Source of the DNA: an uncultured Oscillibacter sp.
Lineage (GTDB): Bacteria > Bacillota > Clostridia > Oscillospirales > Oscillospiraceae
Direction of reading: 5' to 3'
Assembly (NCBI GenBank): GCA_910586735.1
Contig: CAJUJW010000064.1
Location: 1-13,361, forward strand
Length of the DNA stretch: 13,361 nucleotides
In this document: piece after piece, positions 6,790 to 12,580 of the stretch
How positions within the stretch are numbered: the first letter of the stretch is position 1
Layout: the number at the start of each line of letters is the position of its first letter
Notes under the pieces: model-generated
The model's input: only the letters and a program-made list of their open reading frames with translations
Database searches by the model: none
What the model was told of the DNA's origin: nothing
Made by a program: the position numbers and the translations under genes

Positions 6790-7030
6790 TCGCTTTCTAT
6801 CGGTAGGACATTCCGTAGGGGCCGCCGCCCCCGGCGGCCCGTTCCTCCAGCCCCACCCTTCTACCGATAGACCCAGTAGGGGGCGGGCTCTGTCCCGCCC
6901 CGCTCCTCTGGGCCAGCCTCTCTTCTGATAGAACACCCTGCGGAGCCTGACCCTCAGGTCAGGCCATTTCTTCCGGGCTTGCCTTTCTATCGGCAGAACC
7001 CTGTAGGGGCGGACCTGTGTGTCCGCCCTT
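6790..7030. repeat. four tandem two-hairpin repeat units, about 63-bp period
   Basis: Each unit starts with a TTCTATCGGTAGAA-like mini-hairpin, then ACACCCTGTAGGGGC-like text, then a strong stem. The stems are GGGCCGCCG/CGGCGGCCC (6819-6840), GGGGCGGG/CCCGCCCC (6880-6901), GCCTGACC/GGTCAGGC (6945-6964) and GGGCGGAC/GTCCGCCC (7007-7028). Hairpin centres are 61, 64 and 63 bases apart. Stem sequences differ, yet each is perfectly self-complementary. One more full unit lies at 451-505 and a partial one near 700-745. Confidence 0.85.
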
Positions 7031-7050
7031 CCTCCCTGAAGAGCAGATAT

Positions 7051-7092
7051 AAAAAAGGGACAGTGGGCCCAAAAAGCTCACTGCCCTTTTTT
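7051..7092. terminator. bidirectional rho-independent terminator
   Basis: AAAAAAGGG pairs with CCCTTTTTT, and after one bulged A, CAGTGGGC pairs with GCTCACTG with one G-T wobble; the loop is CCAAAAA. Poly-A on one side and poly-T on the other make it work on both strands. It would stop leftward transcripts leaving the integrase and rightward transcripts leaving the repeat block. Confidence 0.85.
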
Positions 7093-7147
7093 CAACAAAA
7101 GAAGACCCTACACCCATTGCATTGCAACGGCTATAGGGCTTTCCTCC

Positions 7148-7195
7148 TGGTGACCCGGCGGGGATTCGAACCCCGGACCCACTGCTTAAAAGGCA
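7148..7195 (-). other. attachment site: 3' fragment of tRNA-Lys(TTT), left end of the element
   Basis: On the minus strand the sequence reads as the last part of a tRNA: anticodon loop CTTTTAA (7186-7192), stem half GCAGT, variable loop GGGTC, T arm CGGGG-TTCGAAT-CCCCG, acceptor strand CCGGGTC, A and encoded CCA (7148-7150). The D arm and 5' acceptor strand are absent; unrelated sequence of the element replaces them. A 3' tRNA fragment beside a tyrosine integrase is the usual product of site-specific insertion into a tRNA gene. The intact tRNA-Lys is expected at the far end, beyond the right edge. Confidence 0.85.
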
Positions 7196-7220
7196 CCGAC
7201 GGGGCCTTTGACAGCAAGGG

Positions 7221-8426
7221 TTACAGGGCTTTTTGACCTGCACCTGACTTGCACGGCCCTTTCTCCCCGCCCGGCTGGCCGGACAAATAGGCGTCCAGCT
7301 TGTCAACGGACTTCCGCTTGTGTATAGCGTCCAGGTGCGTATAAATCCGCAGAGTGGTGCTCACGTCGGCGTGTCCCATCTGAGCGCACGCCTGAACCAC
7401 GTCCACCCCGGCCAGATACAGCAGCGTGCAGAAGGTGTGCCGAAGCCAGTGCATGGTGATGTTCGGGATCGTCCTGTCCAGCCGCTTGGGGCCCGGCCTG
7501 CCGGACTTCCGCCGCTCCAGGTCCGCCGGGGTCCTGGTCCCGTATTTCTCGTTCAGAAGCCGCATATAGGAGCTCCAGAGCTTTTTCCAGGCTGAGTCCG
7601 TCATAACGCCGCCGTGGGCGCTGGGAATCACCAGCAGATTGTCCCGGGGCAGCTCCGCCATGTAGTCCGCCAGCCGCTGAGGGATATCCACCGTCCGCAT
7701 ACCGGCGGCGGTTTTGGTGACGTGCCGGAGGCTGGGGACGCCGCTGGAATCATACTCCATCACCTTGTTGACCGTGATGGTCCGGGCCTCCAGGTCCACG
7801 TCCGCCCAGGTCAGCGCCGCCAGCTCCCCCCGCCGGAGGCCAGACAGCATCATAATCACTGCCACACTCTGGGCCCGGTGGGGTGTGTCCCAAATCCACT
7901 GCTGTTCCTCAGCGGTCAGCGCCCGGCGGTGCTCCTCCTTGCGGCCCACCGCCGTCAGCTCCACCTGTTCCGCCGGATTGGCGGGGATAACCCGGCCCAC
8001 GGCGCGACGCAGGATTTGCCGGATTGCGGAGCGGTACAGGCTCACGGTGCGCTGGGAAAGCCCCTGATCCGCCAGAGTGAGCAGCACCCGCTCAATATCG
8101 TCCGCCCGGACCTGACCGATTTCGTAACCCTGGAGCTCCTCCTTCCAGAGCTTCACGGCCCGCCGGTAGTTGTCCATCTGGCGGCAGGTGATGCGTTCCC
8201 GCTCCTTCAGCCGCAGCCAGTCGTCCGCCCAGGCGGCGAAGCTGTCCCTCTGGGCAAGAACGTCCAGCCCCCGGCCAAGCTGGAGGCGGACGGCGGTTTC
8301 CTTTTCCTTCAGCTCCGCCGGGGACTTGGCGTAGACGCTTTTGTATTGCCGCTTCCCGTTCTCGTCCCGGCCCAGGTATATCTGAGCGCAATAACGCCCG
8401 TCCGCTCGTTTTTTGGCCTTTGCCAT
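7221..8426 (-). CDS. int: tyrosine recombinase (integrase)
   Basis: The 401-aa protein catalyses insertion and excision of the element at the tRNA-Lys site. An N-terminal arm-binding region (about 1-55, with GRYCAQIYLGRDENGKRQYK) is followed by a SAM-like core-binding domain (about 60-160) and the catalytic domain. Catalytic residues visible: Arg198 in GLRRGEL, Lys238 in the VTKTAAG turn, His326 and Arg329 in HWLRHT, His352 in GHAD, and Tyr362 in RIYTH. Layout is that of Tn916/phage-type integrases. ATG 8426 is chosen over an in-frame ATG 57 bases upstream, because that would overlap the antitoxin gene and the N terminus MAKAKKRADGRY is family-like. It starts four bases after the antitoxin stop, suggesting coupling. 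Its 3' end faces the attachment site, 26 bases away. Confidence 0.95.
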   Translation of the reverse strand: MAKAKKRADGRYCAQIYLGRDENGKRQYKSVYAKSPAELKEKETAVRLQLGRGLDVLAQRDSFAAWADDWLRLKERERITCRQMDNYRRAVKLWKEELQGYEIGQVRADDIERVLLTLADQGLSQRTVSLYRSAIRQILRRAVGRVIPANPAEQVELTAVGRKEEHRRALTAEEQQWIWDTPHRAQSVAVIMMLSGLRRGELAALTWADVDLEARTITVNKVMEYDSSGVPSLRHVTKTAAGMRTVDIPQRLADYMAELPRDNLLVIPSAHGGVMTDSAWKKLWSSYMRLLNEKYGTRTPADLERRKSGRPGPKRLDRTIPNITMHWLRHTFCTLLYLAGVDVVQACAQMGHADVSTTLRIYTHLDAIHKRKSVDKLDAYLSGQPGGEKGPCKSGAGQKAL

Positions 8427-8430
8427 GCGC

Positions 8431-8643
8431 TCAGTCCCAATTGATGGCGTTTTCGGCCACGTACTCCCCGGCTTCCAGTTCACGGGCGGCGAGCTCCATA
8501 GCGGCGTGCTCCGCGGGCGTGGCCTTCGTGTAATCAGGGTCCCAGGCCAGGACCAGCTTTTTCACCAGCTCCAGGGCAAGCGCTTGGTCCGCTTCCGGCA
8601 GGATATTGACCATCTGTGCGATTTGCTGTGCGATTGGCGCCAT
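8431..8643 (-). CDS. antitoxin of a RelE/ParE-type module
   Basis: The 70-aa protein is acidic and helical, with the segments VNILPEADQALALELVKKLV and LAWDPDYTKATPAE and a C terminus ending GEYVAENAINWD. These features recur in small antitoxins that sit beside RelE/ParE toxins in Firmicutes, and no other function is suggested. It should bind and neutralise the toxin encoded upstream. AAGGAGGG precedes its ATG at eight bases. The order toxin first, antitoxin second is the reverse of classical relBE. Its stop lies four bases before the integrase start. Confidence 0.75.
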   Translation of the reverse strand: MAPIAQQIAQMVNILPEADQALALELVKKLVLAWDPDYTKATPAEHAAMELAARELEAGEYVAENAINWD

Positions 8644-8655
8644 ATTAAACCCTCC

Positions 8656-8919
8656 TTACTTCTTGTAGATGTCTCCCCGGCTTCCTATATCCATGATATA
8701 CAGGATTTCCAGCTGACTTTCCACCCCATACCTGTAAACGATTCTATATTTCCCCACACGGAGCCGGAAGCGCCCGTCATGGTACCCCTGCATAGCCTTG
8801 ATATCACCCAGGGGCGGCTTTTGTGTCAGCCCGTGGATTCCGGCCCGTATGCGGGCTTTGGTAGGCCTGTCCAGGCTCTCCAACGCCTTTACGGCGGATT
8901 TCGCATATCTGATTTCCAT
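8656..8919 (-). CDS. RelE/ParE-family toxin
   Basis: The 87-aa protein has the compact RelE/ParE layout: MEIRYAKSAVKALESLD (first strand and helix), PTKARIRAGIHGL (second helix), then the basic beta sheet GRFRLRVGKYRIVYRY and ILYIMDIGSRGDIYKK. The Arg-rich FRLRVGKYRIVY segment is the family hallmark. RelE members cleave mRNA on the ribosome while ParE members block gyrase; the sequence alone does not decide. A GGAAAGGA ribosome site precedes the ATG. It is the first gene of a probable toxin-antitoxin-integrase transcript, and may stabilise the element in its host. Confidence 0.85.
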   Translation of the reverse strand: MEIRYAKSAVKALESLDRPTKARIRAGIHGLTQKPPLGDIKAMQGYHDGRFRLRVGKYRIVYRYGVESQLEILYIMDIGSRGDIYKK

Positions 8920-8988
8920 TGGGACGGTTCCTTTCCTGCCCTGGGCCTCTGGCCTGGGGCTTTTTGTTCGCCGGATTTGGCGTGCAAT

Positions 8989-9463
8989 CTCCTCAATTTT
9001 GAGGAGACCCCAATTTTGGGGTCAGTAGATCGGCTCAAAATTGAGCTCATTTGACAGGGTTATCAAACGAGCGCCATTTTTCACAGGCGTAAAATTCCGC
9101 TGGTTACTCGGATTCGGATTGGATTCCGGGCGCATTTGATATCATGTGATTGCAAGCATCTTCCGGCGAAGGATATTTACTTCTTTTCGCTCTCACTTGC
9201 TGATGGACTTCCCATGATGGGAGATACAGGTAGGGCTTACTGTCACACTGTTTTGGCTGTTGATATAGGTAGACGGGATGAAGAATTCGGACGGCTGAAT
9301 TTTCAGCTCTCCAGAGTCTTCCATCGTACAGCCTCACGCAGCCAATATCCACTATCTTCGGTCCAGATTTGGACCCACCTCATTTGACAGGGCTGTCAAG
9401 TGAGGTCTCCCCAAAATTGGGGACTGCACAACTTTGTGCAGTCAATGCCGCCAGTTTTGGCGG
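8989..9463. repeat. cluster of eleven short dyads, many with a CAA-NN-TTG centre
   Basis: No gene is supported between 8920 and 9493. Perfect or near-perfect dyads lie at 8989-9006, 9007-9022, 9033-9046, 9046-9071, 9210-9222, 9294-9307, 9360-9375, 9377-9406, 9408-9423, 9422-9443 and 9448-9463. Examples are CTCCTCAATTTTGAGGAG, ACCCCAATTTTGGGGT and TCCCCAAAATTGGGGA. The arms change but pair with themselves. The outer dyads form two dense groups (8989-9071 and 9360-9463) around a sparser core, with related members CTCATTTGA...TCAAACGAG and CTCATTTGACAG...CTGTCAAGTGAG facing the core. Confidence 0.85.
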
Positions 9464-9493
9464 TATCAGGGTGCCGGTAATTTCCCGCCCCCT

Positions 9494-10126
9494 CTATTCG
9501 CCATTTCCCGCCCCCTCTGGCGCGTCCTGGGCGGCGGGGGTATCCGTACCCCCCGGCGTATCCCCGGCGGAGGCTAGCGGCGTTCCTGGGGGCTCAGGGG
9601 TTATTATGGTTTTATAGTGTTCTGCTTCTGTTAATCTGCGAAGGAGTTCATAGACTTCAAATTTTGAAAAAGACAATATTCGGTCTATCAGCCTGTCTAT
9701 GTCAGTAGCTTTGGCCAAATAAACTTTTTTATCTCTTTTATCCGCAATTATCCACGCTTCTGCCTCTTTGGGCTCATCATTGCTTTTAACAAGCAAAGAA
9801 TTGTCCATACGAATCAAAAACCCTAGTTCCTTCAAAAAAGCATTAACCGCCCGGAACTCAAGTGCCCCACTTGGAACTGTTACCACCTTTTTACTCTGGT
9901 CTAAATTTAATTCGACTTTTCCCTCTGGTAACGGCTTTACACCATACAGATCATCGGTTTTCACCCCAAAGTAATCAGCTAATTTCTTTAGTGTGTCATA
10001 TTTTGGCGTAGTCCCTTGCTTTTTCCACATGGAAACTGTTGATTGACGTACTCCCAGATCCCGCGCAACCTGCGTAGGGGTAACCCCTTTGCGCTGACAC
10101 AACTCGAAAAAACGGTCATAAAACAC
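9494..10126 (-). CDS. CI-like phage/element repressor (XRE family)
   Basis: The 210-aa protein has an N-terminal helix-turn-helix of the Cro/CI (XRE) type: FFELCQRKGVTPTQVARDLGVRQSTVSMWKKQ at about 5-36 and YDTLKKLADYFGVKTDDLYG at about 41-60. The rest has no recognised domain. There is no evident LexA-type Ser/Lys peptidase motif, so RecA-driven self-cleavage is not supported; antirepressor control is possible. The C terminus is Pro/Gly/Thr-rich and disordered-looking. GTG 10126 is chosen because GGTGA precedes it and the helix-turn-helix begins right after; the open frame upstream runs through the operators. The central part is clearly more AT-rich than its neighbours. It probably binds the three operators at 10162-10222. 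Confidence 0.87.
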   Translation of the reverse strand: MFYDRFFELCQRKGVTPTQVARDLGVRQSTVSMWKKQGTTPKYDTLKKLADYFGVKTDDLYGVKPLPEGKVELNLDQSKKVVTVPSGALEFRAVNAFLKELGFLIRMDNSLLVKSNDEPKEAEAWIIADKRDKKVYLAKATDIDRLIDRILSFSKFEVYELLRRLTEAEHYKTIITPEPPGTPLASAGDTPGGTDTPAAQDAPEGAGNGE

Positions 10127-10161
10127 AAATTCACCGCCCCTGTTTTGGTGGTATTGCCAAA

Positions 10162-10222
10162 TATCAGAAATCTGGTTGACAAAACCAGATATATGGTTTA
10201 TTCTAATACCAGATTTCTGATA
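10162..10222. promoter_or_regulatory. three-operator switch between repressor and Cro-like genes
   Basis: TATCAGAAATCTGGT (10162-10176) and ACCAGATTTCTGATA (10208-10222) are exact 15-bp inverted copies. Between them lies the related dyad ACCAGATATATGGT (10184-10197). Centres are about 21.5 and 24.5 bases apart, close to two helical turns. Each site has CAGA/TCTG- or ACCA/TGGT-type half sites. The three sites sit before, inside and after the rightward promoter, as in lambda-type OR regions. Confidence 0.9.
10176..10204 (+). promoter_or_regulatory. rightward early promoter (PR-like)
   Basis: A perfect -35 TTGACA (10176-10181) and a -10 box TATTCT (10199-10204) are 17 bases apart. The middle operator fills the spacer and the outer operators overlap the flanks, so repressor binding should block it directly. 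It would drive the Cro-like gene and the replication genes. Confidence 0.82.
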
Positions 10223-10261
10223 CACACAACATACCACGAAACGAAAGGAGATGCAAGAGCA

Positions 10262-10465
10262 ATGTACAAAATCAGCAGGCAAAAATTGTGCATGAGGATG
10301 GTACAGGCGGGGCTTGGCTCCTATAAAGAGCTGTCGAAGGTGTCCGGCGTCAGCGTGAACACCCTGAGCCGGAGCAACAACGGCGGTTCCGCCAAGCTCA
10401 CGACCATTCAGGCCCTGGCGGCGGCGCTTCGCTGTGACCCGGCGGAACTGCTGGAGGAGGGGTAA
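10262..10465 (+). CDS. Cro-like XRE-family regulator
   Basis: The 67-aa protein is a single helix-turn-helix domain: SYKELSKVSGVSVNTLSR is the DNA-binding unit, followed by TTIQALAAALRCDPAELLEEG, the usual last helix and end of this family. It is divergent from the CI-like repressor and is the first gene after the three operators, which fits a Cro-type regulator that shuts off the repressor and tunes early genes. ATG 10262 has AAAGGAG (10244-10250) upstream; longer in-frame starts would run back through the operators. It is GC-richer than the repressor gene. Confidence 0.85.
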   Translation: MYKISRQKLCMRMVQAGLGSYKELSKVSGVSVNTLSRSNNGGSAKLTTIQALAAALRCDPAELLEEG

Positions 10466-10467
10466 AC

Positions 10468-10581
10468 ATGTATTTTGCAATCATGCTGGCCGGGGCTTGG
10501 CAGCTGACAAGCTGGATCATGTCCCTGGTGGAGCACATTGAGAAGGGAGGACGCCATGCACACACCGAGGCGGCCCAATAA
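10468..10581 (+). CDS. 37-residue hydrophobic peptide, unknown function
   Basis: The frame starts at ATG 10468, two bases after the Cro-like stop, with a GGAGGAGGGG ribosome site inside that gene's end. The product MYFAIMLAGAWQLTSWIMSL (first 20 residues) could span a membrane; the rest is polar. It overlaps the next gene in another frame by 26 bases. Strong ribosome site and tight packing support translation. No family is recognised. Confidence 0.55.
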   Translation: MYFAIMLAGAWQLTSWIMSLVEHIEKGGRHAHTEAAQ

Positions 10582-10810
10582 AGTCAGGCGGGTGATCTAC
10601 TCCATCGACGAGCTCCCGGCCTACTGCGACTGCTGTGACGTGGGCTTATACTTGCGGGTCAACCCCGAAGTCGTTGCCCGCATGGCCCGTGAGGGCGTCC
10701 TCCGGGGGGCCAAGATCGGGCAAAGCTGGCGGTTCCGCAAGGCCGACGTCCTGGAGTACGAGCGCAAGCTCTTCGGCCTGGGAGGGGAGGGGCAGCCCTG
10801 CGATGGATGA
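10556..10810 (+). CDS. excisionase-like MerR/HTH_17 DNA-binding protein
   Basis: The 84-aa protein has a winged helix-turn-helix of the excisionase type: VIYSIDELPAYCDCCDVG, then LRVNPEVVARMAREGVLRGAKIG, then SWRFRKADVLEYERKL. The last segment (WRF.K.DV.EY) is the hallmark of HTH_17/Xis proteins. Such proteins bend DNA to direct the integrase to excision, or act as transcription regulators. The CDCC cysteine group is unusual and its role is unknown. ATG 10556 follows GGGAGG. Its stop overlaps the start of the helicase gene by eight bases. Confidence 0.75.
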   Translation: MHTPRRPNKVRRVIYSIDELPAYCDCCDVGLYLRVNPEVVARMAREGVLRGAKIGQSWRFRKADVLEYERKLFGLGGEGQPCDG

Positions 10811-12242
10811 TTTGTCTTTCCTGTTGGAAAACGGAATGTCTTTCAGGGAGATACAGCGCCTCCAGGAACAGGGCATCCCCACGGCGGAGATTGCCGCCAG
10901 TGCCCGCCGTTTGGTCGACAGCGGACGGCCCCTGACGGACCCCAGGGAAGCCGTCAAGGAGGTCCTGCCGGAGTTCTTTGACGAACGGGGACACTTCCTG
11001 CATAATGTCCTGGGGGATTACCTGACCGAGACCTACGGTTGCTGCAAGATAAATGGAAGCGTCCATATCTACGACGGCGGCGTCTACCGCCCCGGAGAGG
11101 AGGCGCTGCATGGGGCGATGGTGGACTTGCTGCCCAGCCTGTCCAACGCCAAGAGGCGGGAGACGTTCCAGTACATCAAGGTCTGCCGCCGTACGCCGAT
11201 CAAGGAGCTGTCGCCGCCGAACCTGATTCCCTTCCGGCATCGGGTGTACGACCTGAAGACCGGAGAGTTCCTGGACTACTCCAAGGACCTGGTTTTCCTG
11301 AACCGGTTTCCCTGGGACTATGACCCGGAGGCACCGGAGTGCCCCACCGTCACCGGCACGCTGAACGCCATCGCCAACGGAGACGGCGAAGTGGTCAAGC
11401 TGCTACTGGAATCCTTTGGGAACTGCTTCCACCTGCTCAACAGCTACAGGGGCGCTGTAGCGCTGTATGGGCCCTCCGGCAGCAACGGCAAAAGCACCCT
11501 TCTGAACATGCTGCGGCAGCTGGTAGGCGATGAAAACGCCTCCTTCCTGAGCCTCCAGGACACGGCGGAACGGTTCCGGCTGATGGAAGTCTACGGCAAG
11601 GCTGTCAACATCGGAGACGACATTAGCGGGGTCTACCTGCCGGACAGCTCCCTGTTCAAGAAGCTGGTGACAGGGGAAACCGTCCTCGGGGAGAAGAAGG
11701 GCCAGGACCCGGTATCCTTCCGATCTTACGCGAAGTTCTTCTTTGCTCTGAACGAGCTGCCGCCGGTCAGCGACAAGAGCAGCGCCTTTTTCAGCCGGAT
11801 ATTGCTAGTGCCCATGACCGCCGACTTTTCCTCCACCAGGAGCCGTGACCCTGGTTTGAAGGACAAACAGTGGTCCCCGGAGGAAATGACCTATTTGACG
11901 CGGCTTGCGATGGAGGGTCTGGAGCGGCTGAGAGCGCACGGGGACTTTACCCGGCCTCTGTGTGTGCAACAGGCTATGTCGGAGTATGAGATCGAATGTA
12001 ACCCTGTGCTGGGCTTTCTGCTGGAGTACGGAGACGTTGTCGGTGAGCCGACGGAGAAAGTTTATAACGACTTCCGTGTCTGGTGTGAGGACAACGGACA
12101 CCGCAACATCACTACCCGTATTCGCTTTACCAAGGAAGTCTGCCGTCAGGCGGGCGTCAGTAATGATTCAATCCGGCATCCCTATTTCGGGGAGAGAGGA
12201 AAATGCAGTACTGGTCAGTGCTTTGTTCCTAAGCCGTCATGA
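10803..12242 (+). CDS. SF3 helicase, phage/plasmid P4-type replication initiator
   Basis: The 479-aa protein belongs to the D5/P4 alpha helicase group. An N-terminal region (1-190) includes the D5-N-like part with DGGVYRPGEE and FRHRVYDLKTGEFLDY. The ATPase core shows Walker A GPSGSNGKST (223-232), Walker B AVNIGDD (267-273), sensor FALNELP with Asn317, and the arginine-finger-like FFSRI (Arg332). A C-terminal winged-helix-like DNA-binding region follows (about 400-465). There is no visible primase catalytic domain, and the protein is short for a full P4-type primase-helicase, resembling satellite Rep proteins. ATG 10803 overlaps the excisionase stop, with a GGGAGGGG run upstream. The iteron array directly downstream is its likely target. 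Confidence 0.9.
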   Translation: MDDLSFLLENGMSFREIQRLQEQGIPTAEIAASARRLVDSGRPLTDPREAVKEVLPEFFDERGHFLHNVLGDYLTETYGCCKINGSVHIYDGGVYRPGEEALHGAMVDLLPSLSNAKRRETFQYIKVCRRTPIKELSPPNLIPFRHRVYDLKTGEFLDYSKDLVFLNRFPWDYDPEAPECPTVTGTLNAIANGDGEVVKLLLESFGNCFHLLNSYRGAVALYGPSGSNGKSTLLNMLRQLVGDENASFLSLQDTAERFRLMEVYGKAVNIGDDISGVYLPDSSLFKKLVTGETVLGEKKGQDPVSFRSYAKFFFALNELPPVSDKSSAFFSRILLVPMTADFSSTRSRDPGLKDKQWSPEEMTYLTRLAMEGLERLRAHGDFTRPLCVQQAMSEYEIECNPVLGFLLEYGDVVGEPTEKVYNDFRVWCEDNGHRNITTRIRFTKEVCRQAGVSNDSIRHPYFGERGKCSTGQCFVPKPS

Positions 12243-12275
12243 GTGTCAGGCATTGAAAAAAGAACTCCTGACACT
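12242..12275 (+). other. hairpin at the helicase stop, containing the first iteron
   Basis: AGTGTCAGG (12242-12250) and CCTGACACT (12267-12275) pair perfectly over nine bases with a 16-base A-rich loop. It begins at the helicase stop codon. With no T run it is a weak terminator at best. Its right arm holds the outermost left iteron AACTCCTGAC (12263-12272). Confidence 0.6.
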
Positions 12276-12458
12276 TCAAACCATTGCGGCGCAGCGATTA
12301 CACGTTATCTGTCAGGAGGTCAGGAGTTTTTATTAAAGTTTGTAGATTTTATAAGCGGCATACATAAAACACAATATATGCGAGTTTGCAAAAAACTCCT
12401 GACCTCCTAACAATGGTCTCAATCCATTGCAGGGCAAGGCTTTGACCTGTCAGGAGTT
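12263..12458. other. candidate replication origin: mirrored iterons around an AT-rich core
   Basis: No gene is seen between 12243 and 12493. The motif CTCCTGAC or its complement GTCAGGAG occurs at 12265-12272, 12311-12318, 12319-12326, 12396-12403 and 12449-12456, with CTCCTAAC at 12404-12411. The inner pairs are tandem and face each other: two GTCAGGAG then TTTTT on the left, AAAAA then the two complements on the right, 20 of 21 positions matching. ACCATTG (12280-12286) and CAATGGT (12411-12417) continue the symmetry. The 59-base centre (12332-12390) is very AT-rich. Iterons flanking an AT-rich tract, directly after a helicase initiator, are how SaPI-type origins are built. Confidence 0.8.
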
Positions 12459-12493
12459 GTGTCAAAAGTCATGACAAGAAAAGGAGAATTACC

Positions 12494-12580
12494 ATGAACG
12501 AGAAAAATTAGGAGCTGCTGGAGAGGATCAAGGACACCCTGAGCGAGATTCAGGGGTTGAAGGAGGACCTGGACGAATGA
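12494..12580 (+). pseudogene. 28-codon microORF interrupted by an amber codon
   Basis: A perfect AAGGAG (12481-12486) precedes ATG 12494, but codon 6 is TAG (12509-12511). Read through, the frame gives MNEKN, stop, then ELLERIKDTLSEIQGLKEDL (20 residues) and DE, a heptad-like helix. It ends in a TGA overlapping the next ATG (ATGA). The good ribosome site, the coiled-coil character after the stop and the coupled ending suggest a once-intact short gene with a nonsense change, a leader that still recruits ribosomes, or a sequencing error. Confidence 0.55.

Noticed and set aside
6790..7030. CRISPR array
   Set aside because: The repeats are imperfect, about 63 bases with internal hairpins, and there are no constant short repeats with unique spacers and no cas genes.
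7614..8444. 276-codon plus-strand frame opposite the integrase
   Set aside because: The integrase frame carries all catalytic residues; the antisense product is low-complexity.
9104..9352. 82-codon minus-strand frame within the dyad cluster
   Set aside because: No ribosome site, no domain-like composition, and it lies among palindromes; chance frame.
9046..9404. Complete insertion sequence between the TTTGACAG dyads
   Set aside because: No transposase frame lies in the roughly 360-base interval and no target duplication is clear; at most a small non-autonomous element, so not annotated as such.
10127..10480. 118-residue N-terminal extension of the repressor
   Set aside because: It would translate through the operators and antisense to the Cro-like gene; the helix-turn-helix starts right after GTG 10126.
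12494..12580. Pyrrolysine or global amber recoding
   Set aside because: A single TAG in one microORF is not enough, and stop use elsewhere, including TAG ending the repressor gene, looks standard.
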